Below are positions 46,295-56,498 of a stretch of 64,000 nt of DNA, piece after piece. The notes under the pieces were generated by a model. The model saw nothing but the letters and a program-made list of their open reading frames with translations. It was not told where the DNA came from and searched no databases. This DNA comes from Mycobacteriaceae bacterium (lineage in GTDB: Bacteria; Pseudomonadota; Gammaproteobacteria; Burkholderiales; Burkholderiaceae_D): positions 62,001 to 126,000 of the forward strand of contig CAJCHO010000114.1 in NCBI GenBank assembly GCA_903970145.1. The letters are read 5' to 3'. Positions within the stretch are counted from its first letter, which is position 1. Each line of letters begins with the position of its first letter. The position numbers and the translations under genes were made by a program.

Positions 46295-47359
46295 ATGCCA
46301 CTCGTATCGATGCGCCAGTTGCTCGATCACGCCGCTGAACAGGGTTACGGGCTACCCGCGTTCAATGTCAACAACCTCGAGCAGGTCCAGGCGATCATGT
46401 CTGCCGCCGCCGAATGCGACAGCCCGGTCATCATGCAGGCTTCGGCTGGCGCGAGAAAATATGCCGGGGAGACTTTCCTGCGCCATCTGATCTCGGCCGC
46501 GGTCGAATCCTATCCGCAGGTTCCGGTGGTGATGCACCAGGATCACGGCCAGTCGCCGGCCGTTTGCGTGCAGGCAATGCGCCTGGGCTTCTCGTCGGTA
46601 ATGATGGACGGCTCGCTCACCGAGGACGGCAAGACCATTGCCTCCTACGAATACAATCTCGAGGTGACTGCCAAGGTGGTCGAGATCGCGCACGCCATCG
46701 GCGTGACCGTCGAAGGCGAACTGGGCTGCCTCGGCTCGCTTGAGACCATGAAGGGTGACAAGGAAGATGGGCATGGCGCCGAGGGCACCATGACCCGCGA
46801 GCAGCTGCTCACCGATCCTGACCAGGCTGCCGACTTCGTCAAGCGTACCCAGGTGGATGCCCTGGCGATTGCGATCGGGACCAGTCACGGCGCCTACAAG
46901 TTCTCGCGCAAGCCCACCGGCGACATTCTGGCCATCGAGCGTATCAAGGCGATTCACCGCCGTATCCCGAACACCCATCTGGTGATGCACGGATCTTCCT
47001 CAGTGCCCCAGGAGCTCCTCGCAACGATTCGCCAGTTCGGCGGTGACATGAAGGAGACTTACGGCGTGCCGGTCGAGGAAATCCAGGAAGGGATCAAGCA
47101 TGGCGTGCGCAAGATCAATATCGACACGGACATTCGCCTCGCCATGACTGCGGCAATCCGCCGTTACCTGGCCGAGAATCCGAGTAAGTTCGATCCGCGC
47201 GACTATCTTAAACCGGCCATGCTCGCAGCCAAGGCGATCTGCATGACGCGCTACCAGCAGTTCGGCTGCGCCGGACAGGCGTCGAAGATTCGGTCGGTCG
47301 AGCTTGGCAAGATGGCCGAGCGCTACCGCGCCGGAGAGCTTGTTCAGACGGTTCACTAG
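46295..47359 (+). CDS. fba: Fructose-bisphosphate aldolase, class II
   Basis: The 354-residue zinc aldolase has [14 protein letters not shown] near residue 17, the zinc His pair in [10 protein letters not shown] near 80, the catalytic region [10 protein letters not shown] near 142 and the late [11 protein letters not shown] near 271. Class II A form of about 350 residues, as in proteobacterial autotrophs and heterotrophs. GGAGATAA precedes the ATG. It is the last gene of the glycolytic run. Confidence 0.96.
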   Translation: MPLVSMRQLLDHAAEQGYGLPAFNVNNLEQVQAIMSAAAECDSPVIMQASAGARKYAGETFLRHLISAAVESYPQVPVVMHQDHGQSPAVCVQAMRLGFSSVMMDGSLTEDGKTIASYEYNLEVTAKVVEIAHAIGVTVEGELGCLGSLETMKGDKEDGHGAEGTMTREQLLTDPDQAADFVKRTQVDALAIAIGTSHGAYKFSRKPTGDILAIERIKAIHRRIPNTHLVMHGSSSVPQELLATIRQFGGDMKETYGVPVEEIQEGIKHGVRKINIDTDIRLAMTAAIRRYLAENPSKFDPRDYLKPAMLAAKAICMTRYQQFGCAGQASKIRSVELGKMAERYRAGELVQTVH

Positions 47360-47374
47360 GCAGCCGCCATACCG

Positions 47375-48424
47375 GTGAGCGAGGCCAACGCTACCACGAT
47401 ACCCGGTTGCCGCAATTGCGGCGCGCCAGGCGCGGGGAAGTTCTGCGCGCAATGCGGGCAGGCGATGGTGCTGCATCCGCCGACGGTGGTGGAATTCGCC
47501 CGTGCCGTGGTCTCGCATAATGTCGGCGCCGAGGGCAGCCTATGGCGCACGCTTTATCTGCTGTGCATTCCGGGCCGCCTGACCAGAGAGTATCTCGACG
47601 GCCGGCGCAAGCGCTACCTTCATCCCTTGCGCCTGTACCTGACGGCGAGCTTCCTGTTTTTCCTGCTGGTTGGGCTGCGTGGCTTTGACCCTGAAGTGTT
47701 TAAGGTCAACGTTTCCAACGAACCCCCAAGCAAGAAAACCCAGAACCAGCCGAGCGATGGGCAGCCGCTGGTCAACATCAATGTCTCGGGTGATTCTGCT
47801 GCCAAGCCAGAGCCCAAAACCGAAGATACGCCGGTTCGAGGTGTGCACATCACGCACTCGGCCGATGGCAGCGTCGAGATCACGGGACCCAAAGGCAAGA
47901 TCGATCTGGCCAATATGAGCGACGAGGACAAGGCAGCCGTGGCCGAAGCCAATAGCGCCTTTAGCCGCTGTGCCCAGGTCGACGCCGGATGTTCGGCCGT
48001 CATGACCCAGATCGCGCGCGTGGGCGCGGCCTGGCAGCAAAACCCCCAGGCCGAGATCAAACGCCTCACAGAGCGCCTGCAACACACCATGTCCTATGCC
48101 GTGTTTGCCATGCTGCCGCTATTTGCGCTCCTGATGGCGCTGGTCTATATGAACCGGCACATGTATTTCGGTGAACATCTGGTATTTGCCCTGCACCAGC
48201 ACAGCCTGTGGTTTCTGGTGGGCGCCGTGGCCATCCTGATGCCCGAGCCGGTGCGACAGCTCATCTTTGTGATCGTGTTTGCACAGGGAGTCTGGGCTAT
48301 GCACACTGTGTATGCTGGCCGCTGGTGGCCGACGTTTGCGCGGGCCTGTCTGGTTTCCCTTGTCTATGGTGTGGCGCTCAGCATTGCCAGCAGCCTGCTC
48401 GCGCTGGCCCTGATCGTCACCTGA
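47375..48424 (+). CDS. DUF3667-type membrane protein with zinc ribbon
   Basis: The 349-residue protein has an N-terminal zinc ribbon with two CxxC pairs ([17 protein letters not shown], residues 12-28), one helix near residues 89-102, a soluble loop of about 120 residues rich in Asp/Lys/Ser, and four helices in the last 130 residues. This is the DUF3667 layout, an uncharacterised inner-membrane family. The start is GTG at 47375, 15 bases after fba. Whether it is functionally linked to its glycolytic or purine neighbours is unknown. Confidence 0.83.
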   Translation: MSEANATTIPGCRNCGAPGAGKFCAQCGQAMVLHPPTVVEFARAVVSHNVGAEGSLWRTLYLLCIPGRLTREYLDGRRKRYLHPLRLYLTASFLFFLLVGLRGFDPEVFKVNVSNEPPSKKTQNQPSDGQPLVNINVSGDSAAKPEPKTEDTPVRGVHITHSADGSVEITGPKGKIDLANMSDEDKAAVAEANSAFSRCAQVDAGCSAVMTQIARVGAAWQQNPQAEIKRLTERLQHTMSYAVFAMLPLFALLMALVYMNRHMYFGEHLVFALHQHSLWFLVGAVAILMPEPVRQLIFVIVFAQGVWAMHTVYAGRWWPTFARACLVSLVYGVALSIASSLLALALIVT

Positions 48425-48467
48425 ATCCGATTCAAATCCTTCCCAGCGATCCCAGGATCGAGCCATC

Positions 48468-49349
48468 GTGAATACACTGTACCAATCGAATATCCGCTCT
48501 CTGCCGCTTCTCGGGCGCGGTAAGGTTCGCGAAAACTACGCACTTGGCAGCGACAAGCTCCTGATTGTCACCAGCGATCGCCTCTCGGCCTTCGATGTGA
48601 TCATGGCCGAACCGATACCCGGCAAGGGCTGCGTGCTCAATGCCATGGCCAATTTCTGGTTCGCCAAACTGGCCGATATCGTACCCAATCATCTCACCGG
48701 AATCGCGCCCGAATCGGTGGTGGCAGCCGCAGAAATCGATCAGGTACGGGAGCGCGCGGTGGTGGCGCGACGCCTGACGCCGATTCCTGTTGAGGCGGTG
48801 GTGCGGGGTTATCTCGCGGGCTCAGGCTGGAAAGATTACCAGGCTAGCGGCTCGATCTGTGGGGTCAGCCTGCCCCCGGACCTGCGCAACGCCGAGCGCC
48901 TTCCCGAGCCGATCTTCACTCCCGCAAGCAAGGCCGAAATGGGCCAGCACGATGAAAACATCTCGTTTATTGAGATGGCCGGACGCATCGGTCCTGATCT
49001 CGCCGAGAAGGTACGCGCCGTGAGCCTCGCTCTGTATCGGCGCGCCAGTGAATATGCGGCCTCGCGCGGCATCCTGATCGCCGATACCAAATTCGAATTC
49101 GGCCTCGATCCCGAGGGCGCGCTCGTGCTCATGGACGAAGTCCTGACAGCCGATTCCTCGCGCTTTTGGCCCGCTGACCGCTATGCGGTGGGCAGCAATC
49201 CGCCGTCATTCGATAAGCAGTTCGTGCGCGATTATCTGGAGTCCGTGCCGGGCTGGGGTAAGACGGCACCGCCGCCGCCGCTGCCGCCCGAAATCATCGA
49301 GCGTACGGCACAGAAGTATCGCGATGCACTCGCGGCACTCGTGGATTGA
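48468..49349 (+). CDS. purC: Phosphoribosylaminoimidazole-succinocarboxamide synthase
   Basis: The 293-residue SAICAR synthetase joins aspartate to CAIR with ATP in purine synthesis. It shows [11 protein letters not shown] near residue 14, [13 protein letters not shown] near 32, [14 protein letters not shown] near 108 and [12 protein letters not shown] near 203. The long form of about 290-300 residues is usual in betaproteobacteria. The start is GTG at 48468. It is separated from purE and purK by one unrelated gene. Confidence 0.95.
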   Translation: MNTLYQSNIRSLPLLGRGKVRENYALGSDKLLIVTSDRLSAFDVIMAEPIPGKGCVLNAMANFWFAKLADIVPNHLTGIAPESVVAAAEIDQVRERAVVARRLTPIPVEAVVRGYLAGSGWKDYQASGSICGVSLPPDLRNAERLPEPIFTPASKAEMGQHDENISFIEMAGRIGPDLAEKVRAVSLALYRRASEYAASRGILIADTKFEFGLDPEGALVLMDEVLTADSSRFWPADRYAVGSNPPSFDKQFVRDYLESVPGWGKTAPPPPLPPEIIERTAQKYRDALAALVD

Positions 49350-49372
49350 CACTCGATCCCTTAGTACTTGCG

Positions 49373-49401
49373 TTGACAAGCGCGGGCATATCCCGAATCA
49401 T
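49373..49401 (+). promoter_or_regulatory. Putative sigma-70 promoter after purC
   Basis: A perfect TTGACA (49373-49378) is followed after exactly 17 bases by AATCAT (49396-49401, 4 of 6). It would start a transcript near 49408 with a leader of about 120 bases into the next membrane-anchored gene. Confidence 0.4.
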
Positions 49402-49526
49402 TCGAGACTTGGCAACCCTGTTTTCGCGAAATTGGCGTCTGGGTGGAATCCACTGAGCCACTATATGTACATTAGCGCGTGCTCGTCCCAGGTGATCATG
49501 GCGCGCGCACCACTTTCGGGCCGCGC

Positions 49527-50465
49527 ATGTTTTTGATGCATTTGCCACTGGCAGCGCAGCTGGCGATTGTCGGCGTCGTCCTGATCCTCGCCGTCTTCGT
49601 CGCCTTCACCGTCAAGCTGATGCGACGGGACGCTGCTGCACGCCACGAGATCATGAAGGGGACGACTCGCCCCTACCGGCGCAAGGAGCCGCGTGCGGGC
49701 GACAATCCGGCTACCCAGACGCGCGCCTGGTCGCAATCCGAAGAAGCCGAGCGCGATCACCAGATGACCAAGCGACCCGAGATCAAGGAGAGCGAGCTGC
49801 CGGCGATCAATATGGTCGACACGCACTGGGCGACGGGCGAGCAGGCCGCCGTGCCCCGCCAGTCGGCCATGGTGGCCGGGGTCAAGCCCAAGGCGGCTGC
49901 GACCGAGAGCATCTACAAGTCGGGCTACAACCCGTTTTTCCAGACTTCAGACGCCGAGACCAAGGTCGAGGAAATCGTCGATCTGGTCGAGCAGGCCGAG
50001 CTGATGCTGACCCTGAAAAACTATGACGAAGCCATCGCGGCACTTACCCGCCACATCCGCGAGACCGAGAAACCGGCACCCAATGCCTGGTTGATGCTGT
50101 TTGACGTGTTTGCCAAGACCGGCCGGCGCGAGCAATACAACAACCTCGCCAAGGGTTTTCGTATGCTCTTTAATGCCCAGGTGCCGAGCTGGGAGAAGCA
50201 GGCCACCGAGTCGAGCAAACACCTGGACGACTATGGCCGGGTGTTTGAGAACGTACAGCGACTGTGGGGTATGCCGACCTGCCGCTCATTTCTCGAATCG
50301 CTGCTCTACGACGACCGCGGCGGCAATCGCCAGGGATTCATGCTGGCCGCCTACAGCGACATCCTGTTCCTGCTCGAACTCATCGATGTGGCCAATCTCA
50401 TGGCCGGCGAGGAAGAGGAGCGGCGCCGCATAGAACTCAAGCTCACCAGTGCGCCTTTGATGTGA
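49527..50465 (+). CDS. Membrane-anchored TPR-like protein (FimV-like), function unknown
   Basis: This roughly 312-residue protein has one N-terminal helix (about residues 5-25), a charged linker of about 110 residues, and a C-terminal helical domain in which KVEEIVDLVEQAELMLTLKN and YDEAIAALTRHIRE read as tetratricopeptide-like helices. The arrangement recalls FimV/TspA-type proteins. I do not recognise a specific function. The start is uncertain: ATG at 49527 or 49536, or GTG at 49479. It is inserted between purC and purE; being preceded by its own promoter, it need not belong to the pur genes. Confidence 0.68.
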   Translation: MFLMHLPLAAQLAIVGVVLILAVFVAFTVKLMRRDAAARHEIMKGTTRPYRRKEPRAGDNPATQTRAWSQSEEAERDHQMTKRPEIKESELPAINMVDTHWATGEQAAVPRQSAMVAGVKPKAAATESIYKSGYNPFFQTSDAETKVEEIVDLVEQAELMLTLKNYDEAIAALTRHIRETEKPAPNAWLMLFDVFAKTGRREQYNNLAKGFRMLFNAQVPSWEKQATESSKHLDDYGRVFENVQRLWGMPTCRSFLESLLYDDRGGNRQGFMLAAYSDILFLLELIDVANLMAGEEEERRRIELKLTSAPLM

Positions 50466-50492
50466 GTTATGCCACGCTGACCGTGGCTCGGC

Positions 50493-50498
50493 TAAAAT
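50493..50498 (+). promoter_or_regulatory. Putative -10 element of purE
   Basis: TAAAAT (5 of 6) lies 23 bases before the purE ATG. No clear -35 or ribosome-binding site is seen in the short leader. Confidence 0.33.
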
Positions 50499-50521
50499 AG
50501 ATCCTTTGCCTGCTCGCAATC

Positions 50522-51046
50522 ATGGCGACCGAACCTGTTTCCCACAATACCGCCGGCACCGGAACGCCGCTCATTGGCGTGGTCATGGGAAGCGCGAGCG
50601 ACTGGGAAATCATGCGCCATGCGATCGATGTGTTGCGTGAGTTCAGGGTTCCCTTCGAGGCGCGCGTGATTTCCGCGCATCGCATGCCCGAAGACATGTT
50701 TTCCTACGCCAGCCAGGCCCACGCTCGCGGCCTGTGCGCCATCATTGCAGGCGCCGGTGGCGCAGCCCATCTGCCTGGCATGCTTGCGTCGATGACCATT
50801 GTGCCGGTTCTCGGGGTCCCGGTCCCCTCGCGCTACCTGCGCGGCGAGGATTCCCTGCTGTCGATCGTGCAGATGCCCAAGGGCGTCCCGGTAGCTACCT
50901 TTGCCATCGGCGAAGCCGGAGCTGCCAACGCGGCCCTGCACGCGGTCGCGCAGCTGGCGCGCCACGATGTGCGCCTGGCACAGCACCTGATCGAATTCCG
51001 CGAATCCCAGAGCGCCGCGGCGCGCGCCATGAAACTGCCCGAATGA
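50522..51046 (+). CDS. purE: N5-carboxyaminoimidazole ribonucleotide mutase
   Basis: The 174-residue class I PurE moves the carboxylate from N5-CAIR to give CAIR. It has [16 protein letters not shown] near residue 19, [12 protein letters not shown] near 47 (catalytic His) and [15 protein letters not shown] near 78. It is coupled to purK by an ATGA overlap, the normal purEK pair. Confidence 0.96.
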   Translation: MATEPVSHNTAGTGTPLIGVVMGSASDWEIMRHAIDVLREFRVPFEARVISAHRMPEDMFSYASQAHARGLCAIIAGAGGAAHLPGMLASMTIVPVLGVPVPSRYLRGEDSLLSIVQMPKGVPVATFAIGEAGAANAALHAVAQLARHDVRLAQHLIEFRESQSAAARAMKLPE

Positions 51047-52251
51047 GTAGTCCGGCCGGGGGCGCCCTCGGGGCAGTCCAGATGACGCAAGCCGCCATCG
51101 CACCGGGTGCCTGGCTGGGCCTGTTGGGCGGCGGTCAGCTAGGGCGCATGTTCGCCATGGCCGCCCAGAGCCTCGGATTCAGGGTTGCAGTACTCGATCC
51201 GCTCGAGTCCTGTCCGGCATCATCGGTGTCGGATCTGCAGATCACGGCGGACTACCTCGATGCCGAGGGTCTTGAGCGCTTGGCCGGCTTGTGTGCCGCG
51301 GTAACGACCGAGTTTGAAAACGTGCCGGCGCAGAGCCTGCGGTTTCTGGGTGAGCACGGGGTGGTCAGCCCGGCTGCCGACAGTGTTGCGATCGCCCAGG
51401 ACCGGATTGCCGAAAAGGCGTTTATCGCATCCTGCGGACTGGCTGTCGCTAGCCACGTTGCCTTGCACGAGCCGCGCGATCTGGACGGCCTTGATGCTGG
51501 CCTTTTTCCTGGAATCCTCAAGGCCAGTCGACTCGGTTATGACGGTAAGGGGCAGGCGCGGGTGGCAACACTGGCCGAGGCGCGGGGCGCGTTCGCCGCA
51601 ATGGGCGGGGTCCCCAGTGTGCTCGAAAAGCGGCTCTCGCTTGCCTACGAACTCTCGGTGGTCGTCGCACGGGGCGAGGATGGCTACGCGCTCACCTATC
51701 CGGTTGCCGAGAATCTGCACCGCGAGGGCATTCTTGCGGTCTCGACCATCCCTTCGGTGAGCGCCAGCGAAGCCATCAGCAGCGCCGCGCGCGCGGCCGC
51801 GCTCAGGATCGCTGAGGCGCTCGAGTATGTGGGCGTCCTATGCGTGGAATTTTTTGTGCTCTCCGATGGCGCGCTGCTCGTCAACGAGATTGCACCGCGG
51901 CCGCACAATAGCGGGCATTTCAGCATCGACGCCTGCGTCACCAGCCAGTTCGAGCAGCAGGTCCGCACCCTCACGCGATTGCCGCTTGGCAGCACACACC
52001 AGCATAGTTGCGCCATCATGCTCAATCTGCTCGGCGATCTGTGGTTTCGCGACGGCACGAGTAGTGCGCGCGAGCCCGACTGGCGTGCTGTGCTGGCAAT
52101 CGATGGCGCCTGCCTGCATCTCTACGGCAAGACCGAGGCGCGCTTGGGGCGGAAAATGGGACATGTGACCGTGCTCGGTGAACGACAACAGGACGTGCGT
52201 GCCAAGGCGCTCGCCATTGCGCACCACCTGGGTGTCGCGCCGTGGCCATAG
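51043..52251 (+). CDS. purK: N5-carboxyaminoimidazole ribonucleotide synthase
   Basis: This 402-residue ATP-grasp enzyme carboxylates AIR using ATP and bicarbonate. It has [17 protein letters not shown] near residue 27, [12 protein letters not shown] near 163, and the ATP-grasp metal site [13 protein letters not shown] near 283. The ATG at 51043 overlaps the purE stop. The frame runs further upstream inside purE in another phase and is not used. The stop overlaps the downstream Sua5 gene by 10 bases. Confidence 0.95.
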   Translation: MSSPAGGALGAVQMTQAAIAPGAWLGLLGGGQLGRMFAMAAQSLGFRVAVLDPLESCPASSVSDLQITADYLDAEGLERLAGLCAAVTTEFENVPAQSLRFLGEHGVVSPAADSVAIAQDRIAEKAFIASCGLAVASHVALHEPRDLDGLDAGLFPGILKASRLGYDGKGQARVATLAEARGAFAAMGGVPSVLEKRLSLAYELSVVVARGEDGYALTYPVAENLHREGILAVSTIPSVSASEAISSAARAAALRIAEALEYVGVLCVEFFVLSDGALLVNEIAPRPHNSGHFSIDACVTSQFEQQVRTLTRLPLGSTHQHSCAIMLNLLGDLWFRDGTSSAREPDWRAVLAIDGACLHLYGKTEARLGRKMGHVTVLGERQQDVRAKALAIAHHLGVAPWP

Positions 52252-53234
52252 TCGACGCTCGCGAACCCGGAGCCCTTGCCGAGGCTGCACGTCGTCTGGC
52301 TGCAGGCGAGTTAGTCGCGTTTCCAACCGAGACTGTCTACGGACTGGGTGCCCACGCCGGAAATCCGGACGCCTTGGCCGCCATCTACGCCCGCAAGGGT
52401 CGACCGCTGGACCATCCCGTCATCGTTCACGTGGCAGTGGGCGCGCGACTGGATTCGTGGGCCGATCCCGTCCCGACGGTCGCTTCGCGCCTTGTGGAGC
52501 GCTTCTGGCCGGGGCCGCTCACTCTGGTCATGAAACGCGCGGCGCAAGTTCCCCCGGCCGTATCGGCAGGTCAGTCAACCATCGGCTTGCGCTCGCCGGC
52601 GCACCCGGTCGCCCGCGCACTGCTCGCCGAATTTACCCGGATCATCCCGGGAGCCGGCATTGCGGCCCCATCGGCCAATCGCTTTGGACGGATCAGTCCG
52701 ACGACAGCCGCGCACGTGAGGGCCGAGTTCGACGACGATCTATTCGTGCTGGATGGGGGACCGTGCGCCGTCGGCATCGAGTCGACGATTCTCGATCTCT
52801 CGCGATTGGACGAAGCGGGTCCCGCGATACTGCGGCCCGGTGCGATCACGGCGGCCGATCTTGAACATCTGCTCGGTCGCGCGATTACGTCGGGTCAATC
52901 CGATCTCGCGCCACGCGTCTCGGGCAGCCTCGCGGCGCATTACGCACCGCGTAAACCACTGCGCCTGTGCAGCGCCGCGCAGATCGCCGACGCCGGACTC
53001 GACATTGCGGTCTGGTCATTTCCTGGCGCGCCGCCCGCTCGCAGCCTCATGTGGCGCGTCGCACCGCGCGATCCGGTGCATTACGCGCAGCGCCTCTACG
53101 CGGTCCTGCGCGAAATGGATGCCTCGGCGGCGCGCGAAATCTGGATAGAGGAACCACCACGCGAACTGGCCTGGATGGCCGTGCGGGATCGCCTTGTGCG
53201 CGCTGCCACCGGCTCAGGCAGCGAGCCGAACTAG
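52242..53234 (+). CDS. sua5: L-threonylcarbamoyladenylate synthase (Sua5/YrdC)
   Basis: The 330-residue protein makes threonylcarbamoyl-AMP, the donor for t6A37 of ANN-decoding tRNAs. The YrdC domain covers about residues 5-195, with AFPTETVYGLGAHAG near 26, the KGRP motif near 52 and the GIAAPSANRFGRISPT segment near 143-158. A C-terminal Sua5 domain follows (linker SGSLAAHYAPRKP near 225), so this is the long Sua5 form rather than TsaC. The start is GTG, overlapping purK. It works with TcdA, encoded 10 kb away, in the t6A to ct6A pathway. Confidence 0.93.
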   Translation: MAIVDAREPGALAEAARRLAAGELVAFPTETVYGLGAHAGNPDALAAIYARKGRPLDHPVIVHVAVGARLDSWADPVPTVASRLVERFWPGPLTLVMKRAAQVPPAVSAGQSTIGLRSPAHPVARALLAEFTRIIPGAGIAAPSANRFGRISPTTAAHVRAEFDDDLFVLDGGPCAVGIESTILDLSRLDEAGPAILRPGAITAADLEHLLGRAITSGQSDLAPRVSGSLAAHYAPRKPLRLCSAAQIADAGLDIAVWSFPGAPPARSLMWRVAPRDPVHYAQRLYAVLREMDASAAREIWIEEPPRELAWMAVRDRLVRAATGSGSEPN

Positions 53235-53253
53235 CTTCCGAATCTGGCAGGAC

Positions 53254-53700
53254 TTAGGCTGGTGCTCGATCGCTGATCCCGGCTATCGGCCAGCGATAGC
53301 CCAGTAGCGACTCACGCTCGTAGGTGTGGACCCGTACCGCGTCGAGTTGATTGCCGCCCAACAGATGCAGGTATTGCGCATCGGCGCTCACGAAAAAGCC
53401 GACATGACCGGTCCAGCCCTGTGGATCACCCCGGCGCAAGACGACGATGCATCCCTGGCGCGGCTCGTCAAGCGCCTGGCCCCAGTCGAGCCAGGAGCGG
53501 GCGAGGGCGGATCCTGTGCCGGCTATCCCCACCTGGAAGAGGCACCAATTGACGAAAGAGGAACACCACGATGCCTTATCGTCATAGCCACGGATGTTGG
53601 TGTGTCCGTGGTATTCGGTGATCCGTGGATTGCTCTGGCCGGGCACGAGGCTCGCCACGCCTATCTCGGCGCGCGCCACGGTCATCCACGGCGGGTCCAT
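53254..53700 (-). CDS. TIGR02594-type NlpC/P60-like protein
   Basis: The 148-residue protein has a likely Cys-His active site: Cys in KASWCSSFVNWC near residue 47 and His in GWTGHVGFFVS near 98. The starting segment TVARAEIGVAS and the IRGYDDKASWC segment resemble the TIGR02594 peptidoglycan-hydrolase-like family. No signal peptide is visible, as is common for such small proteins that depend on phage-like or other release. The ATG at 53700 or 53685 (MTVARAE) are both possible; a longer frame to 53823 overlaps the upstream gene and looks non-coding. Confidence 0.72.
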   Translation of the reverse strand: MDPPWMTVARAEIGVASLVPGQSNPRITEYHGHTNIRGYDDKASWCSSFVNWCLFQVGIAGTGSALARSWLDWGQALDEPRQGCIVVLRRGDPQGWTGHVGFFVSADAQYLHLLGGNQLDAVRVHTYERESLLGYRWPIAGISDRAPA

Positions 53701-53747
53701 GCTGATTGGGCCTGGGTGAACTGGTGGCCTGCCTGTAGCGCCGCAGG

Positions 53748-54260
53748 TCAGTCTGCGCTCTTTGAGCCCGCCTCGCTTGCCACGTCGCCCCTCAACTCGG
53801 GAAAGAAGGCGACAAACCAGCACAACAGGCCGCCGAGGCCGCCCATGGCGAGGATGCTCTTCCAGCGGAATAGGTACAGGCCGAAATGCTCGATGGGGCC
53901 CAGAAATACCGCACCCCAGCCGATGTCAGGGCTCTCGGCGCTGGTGAAGATCTGGAAGAGCGCCATCGATATCAGGGGTGAGGAAGCAACTGCGGCGCCA
54001 GCCAGGGCGAAGGCGATGGGGCCACGATGCCGGACCAGAAAGAACAGCGGAATCCCGAAGATCGCGAAGAGTGCATAGCCGCGTGGCAGGAGCACCATCA
54101 GGGTCTGCAGGGCGTCCGGTGAGGTGGTCCACTCCGATAGGCTTGCCGACTTGCTGCTGGCAAATACCGCGACATAGATCAGCGGAATGAGCGGGGCGAG
54201 CGCAAGCGCTAGGCAGATCCTGACCAGGTCGACCGTGCTATGGGTTTTGCGCGCTGTCAC
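53748..54260 (-). CDS. Integral membrane protein, function unknown
   Basis: The 170-residue protein has about four transmembrane helices (near residues 10-34, 53-75, 80-103, 132-152). I do not recognise the family. GTG at 54260 is chosen because AGGAGG sits 7 bases before it on this strand; an ATG at 54317 would make a poorer N-terminus. It lies 47 bases upstream of the NlpC/P60-like gene, so the two may be an operon, a pairing reminiscent of holin-like plus hydrolase arrangements though no prophage is evident. Confidence 0.65.
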   Translation of the reverse strand: MTARKTHSTVDLVRICLALALAPLIPLIYVAVFASSKSASLSEWTTSPDALQTLMVLLPRGYALFAIFGIPLFFLVRHRGPIAFALAGAAVASSPLISMALFQIFTSAESPDIGWGAVFLGPIEHFGLYLFRWKSILAMGGLGGLLCWFVAFFPELRGDVASEAGSKSAD

Positions 54261-54337
54261 TGGTTTACCTCCTGCTATCTGAAAACCTTGGGTCCCGGAA
54301 GACTCGAGTCCTCCCAAAGCCCGTCTCCCATCGGCCG

Positions 54338-55540
54338 CTACTGAAAGGCCTGGATACCTGTCTGGGCGCGCCCGAGAATCAGCGCATGAATGTCGTGGGT
54401 CCCTTCGTAGGTGTTGACGACTTCCAGATTTACAAGGTGGCGGATCACCCCAAACTCATCGGAAATGCCATTGCCGCCCAGCATGTCGCGCGCCTGGCGT
54501 GCCACATCGAGCGCCTTGCCGCACGAATTGCGCTTCATCATCGAGGTAATCTCGGTAGCGGCAGTCCCTTCGTCCTTCATGCGCCCCAGGCGCAGACAGC
54601 CCTGCAGGCCAAGCGTGATTTCGGTCTGCATGTCGGCCAGCTTCTTCTGGATCAGCTGGTTGGCCGCCAGTGGACGCCCGAACTGTTTTCGATCGAGCAC
54701 ATACTGGCGCGCGATGTGCCAGCAGGACTCTGCCGCACCGAGGGCACCCCAGGCGATACCGTAGCGCGCCGAATTCAGACAGGTAAACGGCCCCTTCAAA
54801 CCGCGTACGTCGGGAAAAGCGTTTTCCTCGGGACAGAAGACCTCGTCCATCACTATTTCACCGGTAATGGAAGCCCTCAGGCCAAGCTTGCCGTGAATAG
54901 CGGGCGCTGACAGGCCGGCCTGGCCCTTCTCGAGAATGAAGCCGCGAATGGCCCCCTCATCGTCCTTGGCCCACACGACAAACACATCGGCGATCGGCGA
55001 ATTGGTGATCCACATCTTGGCGCCCGAGATCTTGTAGCCACCGGCTACCTTGCGGGCACGGGTGACCATTGAGCCGGGATCGGAACCGTGGTTGGGCTCG
55101 GTCAGGCCAAAGCAGCCGATCCATTGTCCGCTGGCAAGTTTGGGCAGGTACTTCTGCTTTTGCGCCTCGGTGCCGAATTCATTGATCGGCACCATCACCA
55201 GCGATGACTGGACGCTCATCATGGAGCGATAACCCGAGTCCACGCCTTCGACCTCGCGTGCGACGAGACCATAGCAGACGTAATTCATTCCGCCGCCGCC
55301 ATACTCGGTCGGGATCGTCGGTCCGAGCAGTCCGATCTCGCCCATCTCCCGGAAAATCGCCGGATCGGTCGATTCGTTGCGAAAGGCGAGCACTACGCGC
55401 GGCGCGAGGCGTTCCTGACAATAGCTGCGTGCGGCGTCCCGCACCATGCGCTCGTCTTCGCTGAGCTGGCTACCCATCAAAAGCGGATCGTCCCACTGGA
55501 AGGCCGCGCTGGTTGATTTCTTCGATCCCGGTGCATTCAT
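54338..55540 (-). CDS. gcdH: Glutaryl-CoA dehydrogenase
   Basis: The 400-residue acyl-CoA dehydrogenase decarboxylates glutaryl-CoA to crotonyl-CoA with FAD, in lysine and tryptophan breakdown. Evidence: [12 protein letters not shown] near residue 148 and [18 protein letters not shown] near 176 (FAD and substrate region), [21 protein letters not shown] near 290, and the catalytic Glu in [19 protein letters not shown] near the end. The ATG at 55540 gives the normal family length. The neighbouring kyn operon makes the catabolic context coherent. Confidence 0.92.
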   Translation of the reverse strand: MNAPGSKKSTSAAFQWDDPLLMGSQLSEDERMVRDAARSYCQERLAPRVVLAFRNESTDPAIFREMGEIGLLGPTIPTEYGGGGMNYVCYGLVAREVEGVDSGYRSMMSVQSSLVMVPINEFGTEAQKQKYLPKLASGQWIGCFGLTEPNHGSDPGSMVTRARKVAGGYKISGAKMWITNSPIADVFVVWAKDDEGAIRGFILEKGQAGLSAPAIHGKLGLRASITGEIVMDEVFCPEENAFPDVRGLKGPFTCLNSARYGIAWGALGAAESCWHIARQYVLDRKQFGRPLAANQLIQKKLADMQTEITLGLQGCLRLGRMKDEGTAATEITSMMKRNSCGKALDVARQARDMLGGNGISDEFGVIRHLVNLEVVNTYEGTHDIHALILGRAQTGIQAFQ

Positions 55541-55673
55541 GATGTGGCCCGTTGCGCCGCCGTGGCGCTTAAAACGCAAAGAACCTCATTTTAAGCTACT
55601 CGGGGCCGTCTGCCTTCAGGGCGCTGGTGCGGCGCGTCACGGCGCTACCCGGCTGTCGTAGTGTTGACCTTGC

Positions 55674-56498
55674 CTAGAGCGCGGTACGCACCGTCCAGAG
55701 TTCGGGGAACAACACGACATCGAGCATGCGGCGCAGGTAGCTGACCCCGGCGGTACCGCCGGTGCCGCGCTTAAAACCGATGATACGTTCGACCGTCGTG
55801 ACATGGCGAAAGCGCCACTGGCGGAACGCATCCTCGAGATCGACCAGCTCTTCGGCGAGCTCGTAGAGCGACCAGTATTGCTCGGGCGCCCGATAGATGG
55901 TCATCCACGCTGATTCGACGACACTGCTGGCCTCGTAGGGTGCGCGCCAGTCCCGCTGGCTGCGATCGTGATCAAAGCCGCGACGCACAAGCAACAGGAG
56001 CGTTTCGTCGTAGAGCGACGGTGCGCCAAGGGCGCGCTCGAGGTGCTCGACGAGCTCCGGTTCATGACCATGGGGTTTGAGCATGGCGGCGTTCTTGTTG
56101 CCAAGCAGGAATTCGATCTCGCGGTACTGCCAGGACTGGAATCCCGACGACGAACCCAGATGGGGTCGCAGGTGGCTGTATTCGGACGGTGTCATGGTGG
56201 ACAGTACGTCCCAGGCGTGGACCAGCTGCTCCATGATGCGCGACACGCGGGCCAGCATCTTGAAGGCACTCGGCAGATCGTCGGCGCGGATGCGGTGGAG
56301 TGCCGCGCGCAGCTCGTGCAACATCAGTTTCATCCAGAGCTCGCTGGTCTGGTGTTGCACGATGAAGAGCATCTCATTGTGGTCGTTCGAGCGCGGATGC
56401 TGCGCGCCGAGCACGCTGGCCAGATCCAGATAGTCGCCATAACTCATCGCACTGCGAAAGTCGGTTTGCGCGCCCTCGCCGGTCGGGTCGTGGCTCAC
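55674..56498 (-). CDS. kynA: Tryptophan 2,3-dioxygenase
   Basis: The 274-residue haem enzyme opens the indole ring of tryptophan to N-formylkynurenine. Conserved segments are [19 protein letters not shown] near residue 40 (distal His and substrate loop), [21 protein letters not shown] near 114 and the proximal haem His in [21 protein letters not shown] near 229-248. It is last in the kynBUA operon; the start overlaps the kynU stop by 4 bases. Confidence 0.95.
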   Translation of the reverse strand: MSHDPTGEGAQTDFRSAMSYGDYLDLASVLGAQHPRSNDHNEMLFIVQHQTSELWMKLMLHELRAALHRIRADDLPSAFKMLARVSRIMEQLVHAWDVLSTMTPSEYSHLRPHLGSSSGFQSWQYREIEFLLGNKNAAMLKPHGHEPELVEHLERALGAPSLYDETLLLLVRRGFDHDRSQRDWRAPYEASSVVESAWMTIYRAPEQYWSLYELAEELVDLEDAFRQWRFRHVTTVERIIGFKRGTGGTAGVSYLRRMLDVVLFPELWTVRTAL

